In this document: in pieces, positions 6,990 through 14,391 of the stretch | Layout of the letters: the number at the start of each line of letters is the position of its first letter | Numbering within the stretch: the first letter of the stretch is position 1 | Assembly: GCA_934662925.1 (NCBI GenBank) | Contig: CAKUKL010000011.1 | Span: 1-15,111 of the forward strand | Direction of reading: 5' to 3' | From: an uncultured Oscillospiraceae bacterium | Lineage (GTDB): Bacteria > Bacillota > Clostridia > Oscillospirales > Oscillospiraceae | DNA: 15,111 bases | Notes under the pieces: model-generated | Databases searched by the model: none | Seen by the model: the letters and a program-made list of their open reading frames with translations, nothing else | What the model was told of the DNA's origin: nothing | Position numbers and translations under genes: made by a program

Positions 6990-7817
6990 ATGAAGACCAT
7001 CGCGTTTATCGGCGCCGGGAACATGGGCGGTGCTCTGGCCCGGGCGGCCTGCCGGGCTGTCGATCCCAGTGAGGTCGTGATCTACAGGCCCAACGCCGCT
7101 GCGGCCGCGGCACTGGCGGAGGAGACGGGCTGCATTGCCGCCGCCAGCGGGGCGGAGGCCGTCCGGGCGGCGAAGTACGTCGTGCTGTGCGTCAAGCCGC
7201 AGGTGCTGCCCGGGGTGCTGGGCGGACTGATCCCGGCGCTGAAGGACGGCATTGCCGCCGGAGAGCACCGGGTGTTGGTGTCCATTGCCGCCGGCGTTCA
7301 GCTGGACACGCTGGCGGGCATTCTGGCCGCCGGCGGGGTGGAGCTGCCCACGGTGCGCATCATGCCCAACACCCCCGCCTCCATCGGAGAGGGGGTGTTG
7401 CTCATGGCTCCGGACGCTTCCGTCACCGACGAGGATTACAGCGGGCTGACGGACGCGCTGCGGTGCAGCGGTCTGCTGGAGCGGGTGACGGAGGCCCAGC
7501 TGGACATGGGCTCCGCCATCTCCGGCTGCGGCCCGGCCTTTGTCTACCTGTTCATCGAGGCGCTGGCCGACGGCGGTGTGCAGATCGGCCTGCCCCGGGA
7601 CAAGGCGCAGGCGTGGGCGGCCAAAATGGTGGCCGGTTCGGCGGAAATGGTCCTCCGGAGCGGCAAGCACCCCGGCCAGCTCAAGGATGCCGTGTGCTCC
7701 CCCGGCGGCACCACCATCGCCGGTGTGGCCGAGCTGGAGAACCGGGCCTTCCGGGCCGCGGCGGCGCAGGCCGTGGTGGCGGCCTACGAGAAGAACAGCA
7801 AGCTGGCAAAGCAGTAA
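6990..7817 (+). CDS. proC: Pyrroline-5-carboxylate reductase
   Basis: ProC reduces pyrroline-5-carboxylate to L-proline with NAD(P)H, the last step of proline synthesis, in the cytoplasm. At 275 residues it has the normal length. The N-terminal Rossmann motif is FIGAGNMGGAL (6-16), followed by VVLCVKPQVL, VSIAAGVQLDTL and VRIMPNTPASIGEG. The C-terminal dimer/active-site domain has SAISGCGPAFVYLFIEAL and the signature VCSPGGTTIAGV. The frame is open 29 codons further upstream, inside trmO, but ATG 6990 matches the family N-terminus and has AAAGGAAG about 10 bases before it. It starts one base after the trmO stop and shares that operon's promoter. No proA or proB lies in the window. Confidence 0.95.
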   Translation: MKTIAFIGAGNMGGALARAACRAVDPSEVVIYRPNAAAAAALAEETGCIAAASGAEAVRAAKYVVLCVKPQVLPGVLGGLIPALKDGIAAGEHRVLVSIAAGVQLDTLAGILAAGGVELPTVRIMPNTPASIGEGVLLMAPDASVTDEDYSGLTDALRCSGLLERVTEAQLDMGSAISGCGPAFVYLFIEALADGGVQIGLPRDKAQAWAAKMVAGSAEMVLRSGKHPGQLKDAVCSPGGTTIAGVAELENRAFRAAAAQAVVAAYEKNSKLAKQ

Positions 7818-7831
7818 AAGATCAAATAGAG

Positions 7832-7866
7832 CGGCGGGCCGCATTTGCGGCCCGCCGTTGTGTTTA
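7832..7866 (+). terminator. Terminator of the trmO-proC operon
   Basis: An 11-bp GC-rich stem (7832-7842 with 7847-7857, loop ATTT) is followed by a T-rich but interrupted tail (TTGTGTTTAT). It begins 15 bases after the proC stop. A second small hairpin (AAAAGG-TAT-CCTTTT, 7868-7882) follows and lies before the end of the converging AraC-family gene. Confidence 0.65.
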
Positions 7867-7915
7867 TAAAAGGTATCCTTTTCGTTGAATGGGGCAGAAA
7901 ATTTGCGGAGTTCCG

Positions 7916-8755
7916 TTATCCGCCGCGCTCCTTCAGTTCGCTGGGGAGGGCGTGGTAGGTCTGCCGGAAGGCCCGGAGAAAGGCGGCGTAGCTGCCGAAG
8001 CCCGCCTGCGCCCCGGCCTGCACGGCGGGCACGCCGCCCCGGATGAGCTCGCTTGCCCGGATGAGCCGCTTCTGGGTGACGTACTGGTGGAGGGTCTGGC
8101 CGGTGATGGCCTTGAACCGGCGCATGAGGTGGTAGCGGCTGAGATACACCGTCCCGGCCAGCGCGTCGGCGGACAGGTCGCCGTCCAGATGGCCGTTGAT
8201 GTACCGCAGCACCTCCTGAATTTTCGGATCCTGCCGGACGCTGTCCGGTCCCGGCCCGCCGGGGAGCTGGCGGTTGAGATAGACCAGCAGCCGCAGGAAC
8301 GCCGCCCGGGCCAGCACCTCGTGGCCGAAGGCCCGGTCCTTCTGGGCGTCCTCCAGCTCCCGCAGGAGGGTCATGTAGCGGGGACGCTCCCCGGCGGCGG
8401 GGCGGATGAGCCGGAGGCTCTGGCTACGGGCGGTATCGAAGCAGTCCAGCAGCGGGGGCAGGCCCGGGCCGTCCAGCTCCGGCCGCAGCCAGATCACGAA
8501 GCGCTCGTATGGCTCGGACAGGTCCACGACGGGACGGTGGATCTCGCCGCCCGCCACCAGCAGGATGTCCCACGGCTTGAGATAATAGGTGTTGCCCTCC
8601 ACCAGATAGGTCACCTGTCCGGACAGGGGGATGACGATCTTGTGAAAGGTGTGGTAGTGATAGTCCAGCTGGAGCTGCCGCTGGTCGCGCAGGTGAAACA
8701 GCCGGAATTCCTCGTCCAGATAGCCCCGGCGGCCCACCTCGGTGCGGTCAAACAT
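7916..8755 (-). CDS. AraC-family transcriptional regulator
   Basis: A 279-residue cytoplasmic regulator. The N-terminal part (about 20-110) looks like a cupin ligand-binding domain: YHYHTFHKIVIPLSGQ, then YYLKPWDILLVAGGEIHRP, with histidines placed as in sugar-sensing AraC proteins. The C-terminal ~100 residues form the double helix-turn-helix: LSADALAGTVYLSRYHLMRR, FKAITGQTLHQYV, and the second HTH up to GFGSYAAFLRAFRQTYHALP. The frame is open to 8812, but ATG 8755 is chosen because GGAGGAGGG lies just upstream and the extra 19 residues overlap the promoter. The ligand and targets are unknown. No sugar-use genes are adjacent; it is divergent from a response-regulator gene and could control the shared 233-bp region. 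Confidence 0.88.
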   Translation of the reverse strand: MFDRTEVGRRGYLDEEFRLFHLRDQRQLQLDYHYHTFHKIVIPLSGQVTYLVEGNTYYLKPWDILLVAGGEIHRPVVDLSEPYERFVIWLRPELDGPGLPPLLDCFDTARSQSLRLIRPAAGERPRYMTLLRELEDAQKDRAFGHEVLARAAFLRLLVYLNRQLPGGPGPDSVRQDPKIQEVLRYINGHLDGDLSADALAGTVYLSRYHLMRRFKAITGQTLHQYVTQKRLIRASELIRGGVPAVQAGAQAGFGSYAAFLRAFRQTYHALPSELKERGG

Positions 8756-8783
8756 GGCGTCCCTCCTCCCGTGGTTTACCCAG

Positions 8784-8812
8784 AGCATACCGCACGTTCC
8801 GAAGAATTTCAA
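8784..8812 (-). promoter_or_regulatory. Promoter of the AraC-family gene
   Basis: On the minus strand TTGAAA (8807-8812) and TATGCT (8784-8789) are separated by 17 bp, about 29 bases from the chosen start codon. Confidence 0.5.
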
Positions 8813-8913
8813 GGGGAAAGGGCGGGTTTTGTTTCAGATCGGGGCATCCGGGCGGACAGAACGGAGCCTGATTCGGAAAAATTATCCCCCGGCGGCAGAA
8901 AATTCACAAAGGG

Positions 8914-8946
8914 GCGGTTGCGGCGGGAAAAACCGCGTGCTATACT
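8914..8946 (+). promoter_or_regulatory. Promoter of the response-regulator gene with an internal inverted repeat
   Basis: TTGCGG (8918-8923) and TATACT (8941-8946) are separated by 17 bp, with TG one base ahead of the -10. An inverted repeat GCGGTT (8914-8919) / AACCGC (8931-8936) lies inside the promoter and might be an operator. The GCGGTT word occurs again just before the ATG (8981-8986). Confidence 0.55.
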
Positions 8947-8988
8947 AAAGGTGATCGGGCGCTTGACGGCCCGGAAGGAGGCGGTTTC

Positions 8989-9666
<678 letters not shown>

Positions 9667-9692
9667 TATTATATATTTGATATTGTAAAAAG

Positions 9693-9730
9693 AAAATCCG
9701 TATCCGGTTTGTTCCGGATACGGATTTTTT
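9693..9730. terminator. Bidirectional terminator between response regulator and citrate synthase
   Basis: A 15-bp stem (9693-9707 with 9714-9728, loop TTTGTT) has a plus-strand T run to 9730 and a T-rich tail on the minus strand (TTTTCTTTTTAC). It serves both converging genes. Confidence 0.9.
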
Positions 9731-9754
9731 GCATGTTATCGTACAATGGGATGC

Positions 9755-11140
9755 TCAGCCCCGCTGATCCAGCGGGACAAAGTCCTGTTTGGGGCAGATG
9801 GCCTTATAGGCCGGGCGGATGATCCGGCCGTAGGGGTTGTAGACCTCCTCCACCCGGTGGGCGCACCAGCCCACGATGCGGGCGATGGCGAACAGGGGAG
9901 TATACAGCTCCGGCGGGATGTCCATCATCTTGTAGACAAGACCGGAGTACATATCCACGTTGGCGCACATGGCCTTTTCGTCGCCGGTGACCCGCCGGAA
10001 GATGCCGGGGGTCAGGCGCTCCACCGACTCGAACAGCTCAAACTCGTCCAGCATCCCCTTCTTTTCTGCCACCTTCCGGGCGAACTGCTTGAGCAGCACC
10101 GCGCGGGGGTCGGACAGGGTGTAGATGGCGTGGCCCATGCCGTAGATGAGGCCGGAGCCGTCCCCCGCCTCGCCCCGGAGGAGTTTTTCCAGATAGGCGG
10201 ACAGGGCGTCGTCATCCTTCCAGTCGGTGACGTCCTTCTCGATGTGGCTGAACATCTCCATGACCTTCATGTTGGCGCCGCCGTGGCGGGGACCCTTCAG
10301 GGAGCCGACGGCCGCCGCGATGGCGGAGTAGATGTCGGTGCCCGAGGAGGACAGCACCCGGCAGGCAAAGGCGGAGTTGTTGCCGCCGCCGTGCTCCATG
10401 TGGAGCACCAGACACAGGTCCAGCAGATGGGCCTCGTCCTCAGTGAACTGGTTGTCGTGCCGGACGGAGTAGAGGAAGTTCTCCGCCACGCTCAGCCCCT
10501 CCTGAGGCCGGTGGAGGTAGAGGGAATCGTTGTCGAAGTAGTGCCGCTTGGTGGCGAAGGCGTGGGCCACGATGACGGGGTACCGGGCGATGAGCTGGAC
10601 AGCCTTGAGCATCTCGGACTCCAGCGCCCGATTCTCGGAGTCGGTGTCGTAGGAGTAGAGAGCCAGCGTGGCGCGGGCCAGCTTGTTCATCACGTCCCGG
10701 CTGGGGGCCTTGAGGATCATATCCTCAGTGAAGTTGGGGGGCAGGTTGCGGAAGTGGGACAGGATGCTCCGGAACTCGTCCAGCTGGTCCCGGGTGGGCA
10801 GGGAGCCGAACAGCAGCAGATAGGCCGTCTCCTCATAGCCGAATCGGTTCTCGCTGACAAAGCCGTGGATGAGATCCTTGATGTCGATGCCCCGGTAGAT
10901 GAGCTGGCCCTCCATGGGCAGCTTCTCGCCGTCCTGCATGTAGTAGCCCCGGACGTTGCCGATCTGGGTGATGCCGGCCATGACGCCGGTGCCGTCGGAG
11001 TTGCGCAGGCCGCGCTTGACGCCGTAGCGCTCGTAAAGGGATGGGTCGATGCGGTCATATTTCGCGTACTGCTGGCATATCCCTTTAATGTAGGACAAGG
11101 CGTGCTCGTCGCTGGGGGACGTATAGGTGGTCGGTGTCAT
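9755..11140 (-). CDS. Citrate synthase
   Basis: Citrate/2-methylcitrate synthase family; it joins acetyl-CoA and oxaloacetate to citrate. The 461-residue length fits the longer type found in Clostridia. All three catalytic positions are visible: H250 in HMEHGGGNN, H337 in GMGHAIY, and D396 in NVDMYSG. The substrate-binding GPRHGGAN is at 283-290 and RGIDI at 83-87. In fermentative Oscillospiraceae this enzyme usually feeds glutamate synthesis through a partial TCA branch, which is inference here, as no aconitase or isocitrate dehydrogenase gene is present. A methylcitrate role cannot be excluded. The ATG start has AAGGAGG 9 bases upstream and a good promoter. It is a single-gene unit, divergent from spoIID. 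The symbol is left empty because gltA and citZ are both used. Confidence 0.93.
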   Translation of the reverse strand: MTPTTYTSPSDEHALSYIKGICQQYAKYDRIDPSLYERYGVKRGLRNSDGTGVMAGITQIGNVRGYYMQDGEKLPMEGQLIYRGIDIKDLIHGFVSENRFGYEETAYLLLFGSLPTRDQLDEFRSILSHFRNLPPNFTEDMILKAPSRDVMNKLARATLALYSYDTDSENRALESEMLKAVQLIARYPVIVAHAFATKRHYFDNDSLYLHRPQEGLSVAENFLYSVRHDNQFTEDEAHLLDLCLVLHMEHGGGNNSAFACRVLSSSGTDIYSAIAAAVGSLKGPRHGGANMKVMEMFSHIEKDVTDWKDDDALSAYLEKLLRGEAGDGSGLIYGMGHAIYTLSDPRAVLLKQFARKVAEKKGMLDEFELFESVERLTPGIFRRVTGDEKAMCANVDMYSGLVYKMMDIPPELYTPLFAIARIVGWCAHRVEEVYNPYGRIIRPAYKAICPKQDFVPLDQRG

Positions 11141-11177
11141 GTCGCCTGCCTCCTTGCATGATCATAAATTCTTTTCT

Positions 11178-11206
11178 ATTGTAACGCATTAAATAAAAAA
11201 GGTCAA
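11178..11206 (-). promoter_or_regulatory. Strong sigma-A promoter of citrate synthase
   Basis: On the minus strand TTGACC (11201-11206) and TACAAT (11178-11183) are separated by 17 bp, five of six matches in each element. Confidence 0.75.
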
Positions 11207-11207
11207 T

Positions 11208-11237
11208 GCATATTGCTTGAAAAAAGATGCAAAAAAT
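11208..11237 (+). promoter_or_regulatory. Candidate sigma-E (mother-cell) promoter of spoIID
   Basis: GCATATT (11208-11214) fits the sigma-E -35 consensus (K-M-ATATT), and CAAAAAAT (11230-11237) resembles the -10 (CATACAnT, five of seven fixed positions) after a 15-base gap. spoIID is a sigma-E gene in Bacillus subtilis. A weak vegetative alternative is TTGAAA (11217-11222) with AATGAT (11240-11245). Confidence 0.5.
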
Positions 11238-11271
11238 CCAATGATCCCGTGGCGCGCTCCGTGAAAAATGC

Positions 11272-11280
11272 AGGAAGGTG
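11272..11280 (+). promoter_or_regulatory. Ribosome binding site that questions the spoIID start
   Basis: AGGAAGGTG directly adjoins or overlaps the GTG at 11278. It is well spaced for TTG at 11287 or 11290 (6-9 bases), so the true start is probably one of those TTG codons. Confidence 0.55.
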
Positions 11281-12339
11281 AACCGATTGTTGCAAAATTG
11301 TAAAGATTGGACAAGCATCCGCCTGCCCATGACGGCGGGCCTGCTGGCCGGGCTGCTGGTGCTGCTCATGCCCCTCCTGTGGGTGGACGGCCCTGAGCCG
11401 GGGGCGGCGGGAGCGCCGGAGGTCAGCTCCGCTCCGGCGGAAACGGCGGCGGAGCCGTCCCCCTCGCCCGGCCAGACCGCCCCGGCGGCGGACGACGGGG
11501 CGTACACCGTCCGGGTGCTGACGGAGGGCGGGGTGGAGGAGCAGACCATGGCGGACTACCTCTGGTCGGTGACGGCGGCGGAAATGCCCGCCGGGTTCGA
11601 GCCGGACGCCCTGCGGGCGCAGGCGGTGTGCGCCCGGACGTACACCCTCTGGAAGGCCACCCACAACTCCAGACACAAGGAGCAGGGGGCGGATGTGTGT
11701 ACCGATTCCGCCTGCTGTCAGGCGTACATCACGAAAGAAGCTGCGGCGGAGCGCTGGGGCGCGTCGGCGGCGGAGTACGCGGCGAAGATCGCCGCCGCCG
11801 TGGCGGACACCTCCGGCATCATCGCCGCCTACGACGGCAAGCCCATTCAGGCGGTGTTTTTCTCCTCCGCCTCCGGGGCCACCGAGGATGCGGCGGCGGT
11901 GTGGGGCAACGCCCTGCCCTATCTGGTGTCGGTGGACAGCCCGGAGGGGGACGAGGTGCCCAATTACCGCTCGGAAGCGGTCCTCACCCGGGACGAGGTG
12001 AAGTCGCTGGTGACGGCGGCCTACCCGGGAGCGGACCTGTCCGGGGAGCCGTCGGAGTGGTTCCAAAACGTGACGTATACGGCGTCCGGCCGGGTGGCGT
12101 CGGTGGACGTGGGCGGCGTGACATTGTCCGGCGGCGCGGCCCGGAACCTGTTTTCCCTGCGCTCCGCCTGCTTTACCGTGACCTATGCCGGCGGGAAGTT
12201 CACCTTTTCCGTCACCGGCTACGGCCACGGGGTGGGGCTGAGCCAGTACGGGGCCAACGCCATGGCAAGGGCGGGCAGCGGCTGGCGGGACATTCTGGCC
12301 CACTACTACACCGGCGTGACGCTGGAACCGGGCTGGTGA
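11278..12339 (+). CDS. spoIID: Stage II sporulation protein D (SpoIID/LytB domain), peptidoglycan lytic transglycosylase
   Basis: SpoIID is a membrane-anchored enzyme that cleaves glycan strands during engulfment, working with SpoIIP and SpoIIM in the mother cell. A single membrane anchor (about 18-36, MTAGLLAGLLVLLMPLLW) leads into an Ala/Pro/Ser-rich linker (39-74) and the SpoIID domain (75-353). The catalytic glutamate is E102 in TAAEMPAGFEP. AQAVCARTYTLW and the CTDSACCQAY motif (C141-x5-C147), which in Clostridium difficile SpoIID helps hold a zinc ion, are present. TGYGHGVGLSQYGANAMA near the end is the family signature. Coordinates use the outermost GTG; spacing to AGGAAGGTG favours TTG at 11287 or 11290, shortening the protein by 3-4 residues. 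Regulation is probably by sigma-E. A vegetative LytB-like hydrolase is the alternative. Confidence 0.88.
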   Translation: MNRLLQNCKDWTSIRLPMTAGLLAGLLVLLMPLLWVDGPEPGAAGAPEVSSAPAETAAEPSPSPGQTAPAADDGAYTVRVLTEGGVEEQTMADYLWSVTAAEMPAGFEPDALRAQAVCARTYTLWKATHNSRHKEQGADVCTDSACCQAYITKEAAAERWGASAAEYAAKIAAAVADTSGIIAAYDGKPIQAVFFSSASGATEDAAAVWGNALPYLVSVDSPEGDEVPNYRSEAVLTRDEVKSLVTAAYPGADLSGEPSEWFQNVTYTASGRVASVDVGGVTLSGGAARNLFSLRSACFTVTYAGGKFTFSVTGYGHGVGLSQYGANAMARAGSGWRDILAHYYTGVTLEPGW

Positions 12340-12351
12340 GCGGATTTTCCC

Positions 12352-12380
12352 TTGAAATCGGCGGGCATTGCTGATATACT
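12352..12380 (+). promoter_or_regulatory. Promoter of the FAD oxidoreductase gene
   Basis: TTGAAA (12352-12357) and TATACT (12375-12380) are separated by 17 bp, with TG one base before the -10 (extended). It starts 13 bases after the spoIID stop, so the two genes are transcribed separately. No terminator was seen between them. Confidence 0.7.
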
Positions 12381-12438
12381 ACCATGGGCCTGAACGGCCT
12401 GTACTATATCACATATAAAGAAATGGGAGATGCGCACA

Positions 12439-13839
12439 ATGAACACCCGTTATGACGTTATGATCCTCGGCACCGGCGAAGCCGGAATTTTTGCCGCCTA
12501 TGAGCTGAGCCTCAAGTGCCCCGGCGCCAAGGTGCTGGTGGTGGATCAGGGGGCGGACATTTATCACCGGAGCTGCCCCATCGTGGCGGGCCGGGTGAAG
12601 AGCTGCATCCACTGCAAGGTGTGCGACACCATGTGCGGCTTCGGCGGCGCGGGCGCGTTCTCCGACGGCAAATATAACTTCACCACCGCCTTCGGCGGCT
12701 GGCTCACCGATTTTCTGGACGAGCGGGAGGTCATGGACCTCATCGACTACGTGGACAGCCTGAACGTCAAGCACGGCGCCACCACCGAGGTGTACTCCAC
12801 CTCCACCCCTGAGGCCAAGGCGCTGGAGAAGCGGGCGCTGGAGCATGACCTCCACCTTCTTCAGGCCCGGTGTAAGCATCTGGGCACCGAGAACAACCTG
12901 AAGATCCTCACCAACATCTACGAGGCCATCCGGGACAAGCATACCTTCCTGTTCAACACCGCCGTGCAGGACATCGAGGCGGACGCCGACGGCGGCTACG
13001 TCCTCATCACCGAGGACGGCCAGCGCTATTCCGCCCCCTACCTCATCGCCGGGCCGGGCCGGAGCGGCGCGGAGTGGTTCTCCAACCAGTGCAAGAAGCT
13101 GGGGCTGGAGCTCATCAACAATCAGGTGGACATCGGCGTCCGGGTGGAGCTGCCCGCCACCGTGTTCGAGCACATCACCAACGTGGTGTACGAGTCCAAG
13201 CTGGTCTACCGCACCAAGCAGTACGGCGACCCGGTGCGCACCTTCTGCATGAACCCCTACGGCCACGTGGTGGCGGAGAACGTGGAGGGCATCAACACCG
13301 TCAACGGCCACTCATACTCCGACCCGAAGCTCCAGAGCGAGAACACCAACTTTGCCCTGCTGGTGTCCAACCGGTTCACCTCCCCTTTCAACGAACCGTA
13401 CCGATATGGCAAGCACATCGCGTCCCTGTCCAACATGCTGGCCGGCGGCGTGCTGGTCCAGCGCTTCGGCGATCTGGTGTCCGGCATCCGCACCAACGAC
13501 CATCGGCTGGGCAAGTCCTTCACCCGGCCCACCCTGACCGCCGCCGTCCCCGGCGACCTGTCGCTGGCCCTGCCCAAGCGCCAGCTGGACGACATCATCG
13601 AGATGATCTATGCGCTGGACAAGCTGGCCCCCGGCACGGCCAACTATGACACCCTGCTCTACGGCGCGGAGGTCAAGTTCTACTCCGCCCGCATCAAGCT
13701 GTCCCACCAGCTGGAGACCGCCCTGCCCGGCTTCTTCGCCGTGGGCGACGGCGCGGGTGTCACCCGTGGTCTCGCTCAGGCGGGCGCTTCCGGCGTAAAG
13801 GCCGCCCGGGTAGTGGCGGAGCGGCTGAACGATAAGTGA
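12439..13839 (+). CDS. FAD-dependent oxidoreductase/dehydrogenase with a Cys-rich N-terminal cluster
   Basis: A 466-residue cytoplasmic flavoprotein of the uncharacterised FAD-dependent dehydrogenase type (COG2509-like). The dinucleotide-binding motif GTGEAG is at 11-16, with the adenine-ribose-binding acidic residue in KVLVVDQGAD. A cysteine cluster follows: C46, then C56-x2-C59-x2-C62-x3-C66, running into GFGGAGAFSDGKYN, the family hallmark. AGPGRSGAEWF and a C-terminal FAD contact (FFAVGDGAGVTRGL) complete the fold. The cysteine spacing is that of a [4Fe-4S] site, so electron transfer through an iron-sulfur centre is possible; substrate unknown. ATG 12439 is preferred to ATG 12430 because GGGAG ends 9-10 bases before it. 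Its last ~85 bp occur again downstream at 13955-14039. Confidence 0.85.
   Translation: MNTRYDVMILGTGEAGIFAAYELSLKCPGAKVLVVDQGADIYHRSCPIVAGRVKSCIHCKVCDTMCGFGGAGAFSDGKYNFTTAFGGWLTDFLDEREVMDLIDYVDSLNVKHGATTEVYSTSTPEAKALEKRALEHDLHLLQARCKHLGTENNLKILTNIYEAIRDKHTFLFNTAVQDIEADADGGYVLITEDGQRYSAPYLIAGPGRSGAEWFSNQCKKLGLELINNQVDIGVRVELPATVFEHITNVVYESKLVYRTKQYGDPVRTFCMNPYGHVVAENVEGINTVNGHSYSDPKLQSENTNFALLVSNRFTSPFNEPYRYGKHIASLSNMLAGGVLVQRFGDLVSGIRTNDHRLGKSFTRPTLTAAVPGDLSLALPKRQLDDIIEMIYALDKLAPGTANYDTLLYGAEVKFYSARIKLSHQLETALPGFFAVGDGAGVTRGLAQAGASGVKAARVVAERLNDK
13746..13830 (+). repeat. Repeat copy 1: 3' end of the oxidoreductase gene
   Basis: This 85-bp stretch, the coding end of the oxidoreductase, aligns without gaps with 13955-14039 (offset 209 bp) and differs at five positions. 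Four of the five changes are silent. Confidence 0.9.
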
Positions 13840-13928
13840 TACGCGCCGTTGCCCACCAAATTCGGAGCGAAGCGGAGAATTTTTGCAGGCGGAATTCACT
13901 TCCGCCGTCCGCGATCAAATAAAGGGGT

Positions 13929-13952
13929 CCCCGCGCGGCCTGCCGCGTGGGG
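13929..13952. repeat. GC-rich hairpin at the left edge of the duplicated tail
   Basis: CCCCGCGCGGC (13929-13939) pairs with GCCGCGTGGGG (13942-13952), with one G-T pair. No T run follows, so it is not a standard terminator. It overlaps the first codons of the duplicated tail. Confidence 0.5.
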
Positions 13953-14048
13953 CACGACGGCGCGGGCGTCACCCGCGGTCTCGCTCAGGCGGGCGCTTCC
14001 GGCGTAAAGGCCGCCCGGGTAGTGGTGGAGCGTTTGAACCAGCAGTAA
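13945..14048 (+). pseudogene. Orphan, diverged copy of the oxidoreductase C-terminal end
   Basis: In frame from about GTG 13947 this stretch encodes VGHDGAGVTRGLAQ, continues to VVVERLNQQ and ends in TAA 14046-14048. The intact gene upstream has VGDGAGVTRGLAQ and ends VVAERLNDK. It thus has one extra codon (CAC), one A-to-V change and a different end, while the remaining differences are silent. The frame is closed by a stop at 13920-13922, there is no Shine-Dalgarno site, and only ~33 residues are left, so it is not expected to be translated. It is either the stub of a deleted tandem paralogue or the original 3' end left behind when the upstream gene was partly replaced by recombination. Confidence 0.8.
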
Positions 14049-14082
14049 CCGTACCGCCGCTCCAAAATCTGGCGCGGAAAAC

Positions 14083-14105
14083 AAAAAAGGCCGCCGCGGG
14101 CGGCC
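14083..14105 (-). terminator. Minus-strand terminator without an obvious gene
   Basis: GGCCGCC (14089-14095) and GGCGGCC (14099-14105) form a 7-bp stem with loop GCG. On the minus strand it is followed by TTTTTT (A83-A88 of 14083-14088 on plus). The only minus-strand gene upstream is mnmE, which already has a terminator candidate at 14354-14391. It could be a backup or end a short RNA. Confidence 0.6.
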
Positions 14106-14207
14106 CTCGACCAAAGCCCAGCGGACTTTGCGGCGGCAACGCTCGTCGCACAAAATAATTATTTTTTGACACCCAAAATCCCGGCGGACCGCCGCCGTTC
14201 CGACCCC

Positions 14208-14293
14208 GCTTCCACAGCGGAAAAACGGCGCAAAGCCAGCGGGCAGAGAGTTTTCCACAGCTTCCACAAAGTTTTCCACAAAACTGCGGAAAA
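14208..14293. other. Cluster of DnaA-box-like 9-mers
   Basis: TTTTCCACA occurs at 14251-14259 and 14272-14280, one base from the consensus TTATCCACA. GCTTCCACA occurs at 14208-14216 and 14260-14268. An inverted TTTTCCGCA lies at 14285-14293. Three of the boxes are head-to-tail within 30 bp, as in replication origins, and A+T-rich stretches flank the group (14149-14168; 14291-14330). DnaA binding is inferred from sequence only. Confidence 0.5.
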
Positions 14294-14353
14294 CTTTTTG
14301 GTAGACATAAAAGATGTCAAGAATTATTTCTCCGCTGATTGTTACAAAAATGG

Positions 14354-14391
14354 AACCGGGCCGTGACCACGCAGGTCACGGCCCGGGTTTT
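14354..14391 (-). terminator. Probable terminator of mnmE
   Basis: A perfect 13-bp stem (14356-14368 with 14374-14386, loop ACGCA) has TTTT on the plus side and a T-rich tail (TTCCATTTTTG) on the minus side. It begins about 60 bases after the mnmE stop. Confidence 0.7.

Noticed and set aside
9746..11161. 471-residue plus-strand frame opposite citrate synthase
   Set aside because: Val/Gly/His-rich shadow; the minus strand encodes an enzyme with all catalytic residues.
11203..12303. 366-residue minus-strand frame opposite spoIID
   Set aside because: Arg/Gly/His-rich shadow crossing the intergenic promoter region.
13746..14039. Target-site duplication of a mobile element
   Set aside because: At 85 bp with five mostly silent differences it is too long and too diverged, and the sequence between has no transposase or terminal inverted repeats.
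13896..14279. 127-residue minus-strand frame in the gap before mnmE
   Set aside because: Its middle is the antisense of the duplicated oxidoreductase tail and its first codons are the DnaA-box-like repeats; it also runs through a terminator hairpin. No Shine-Dalgarno site.
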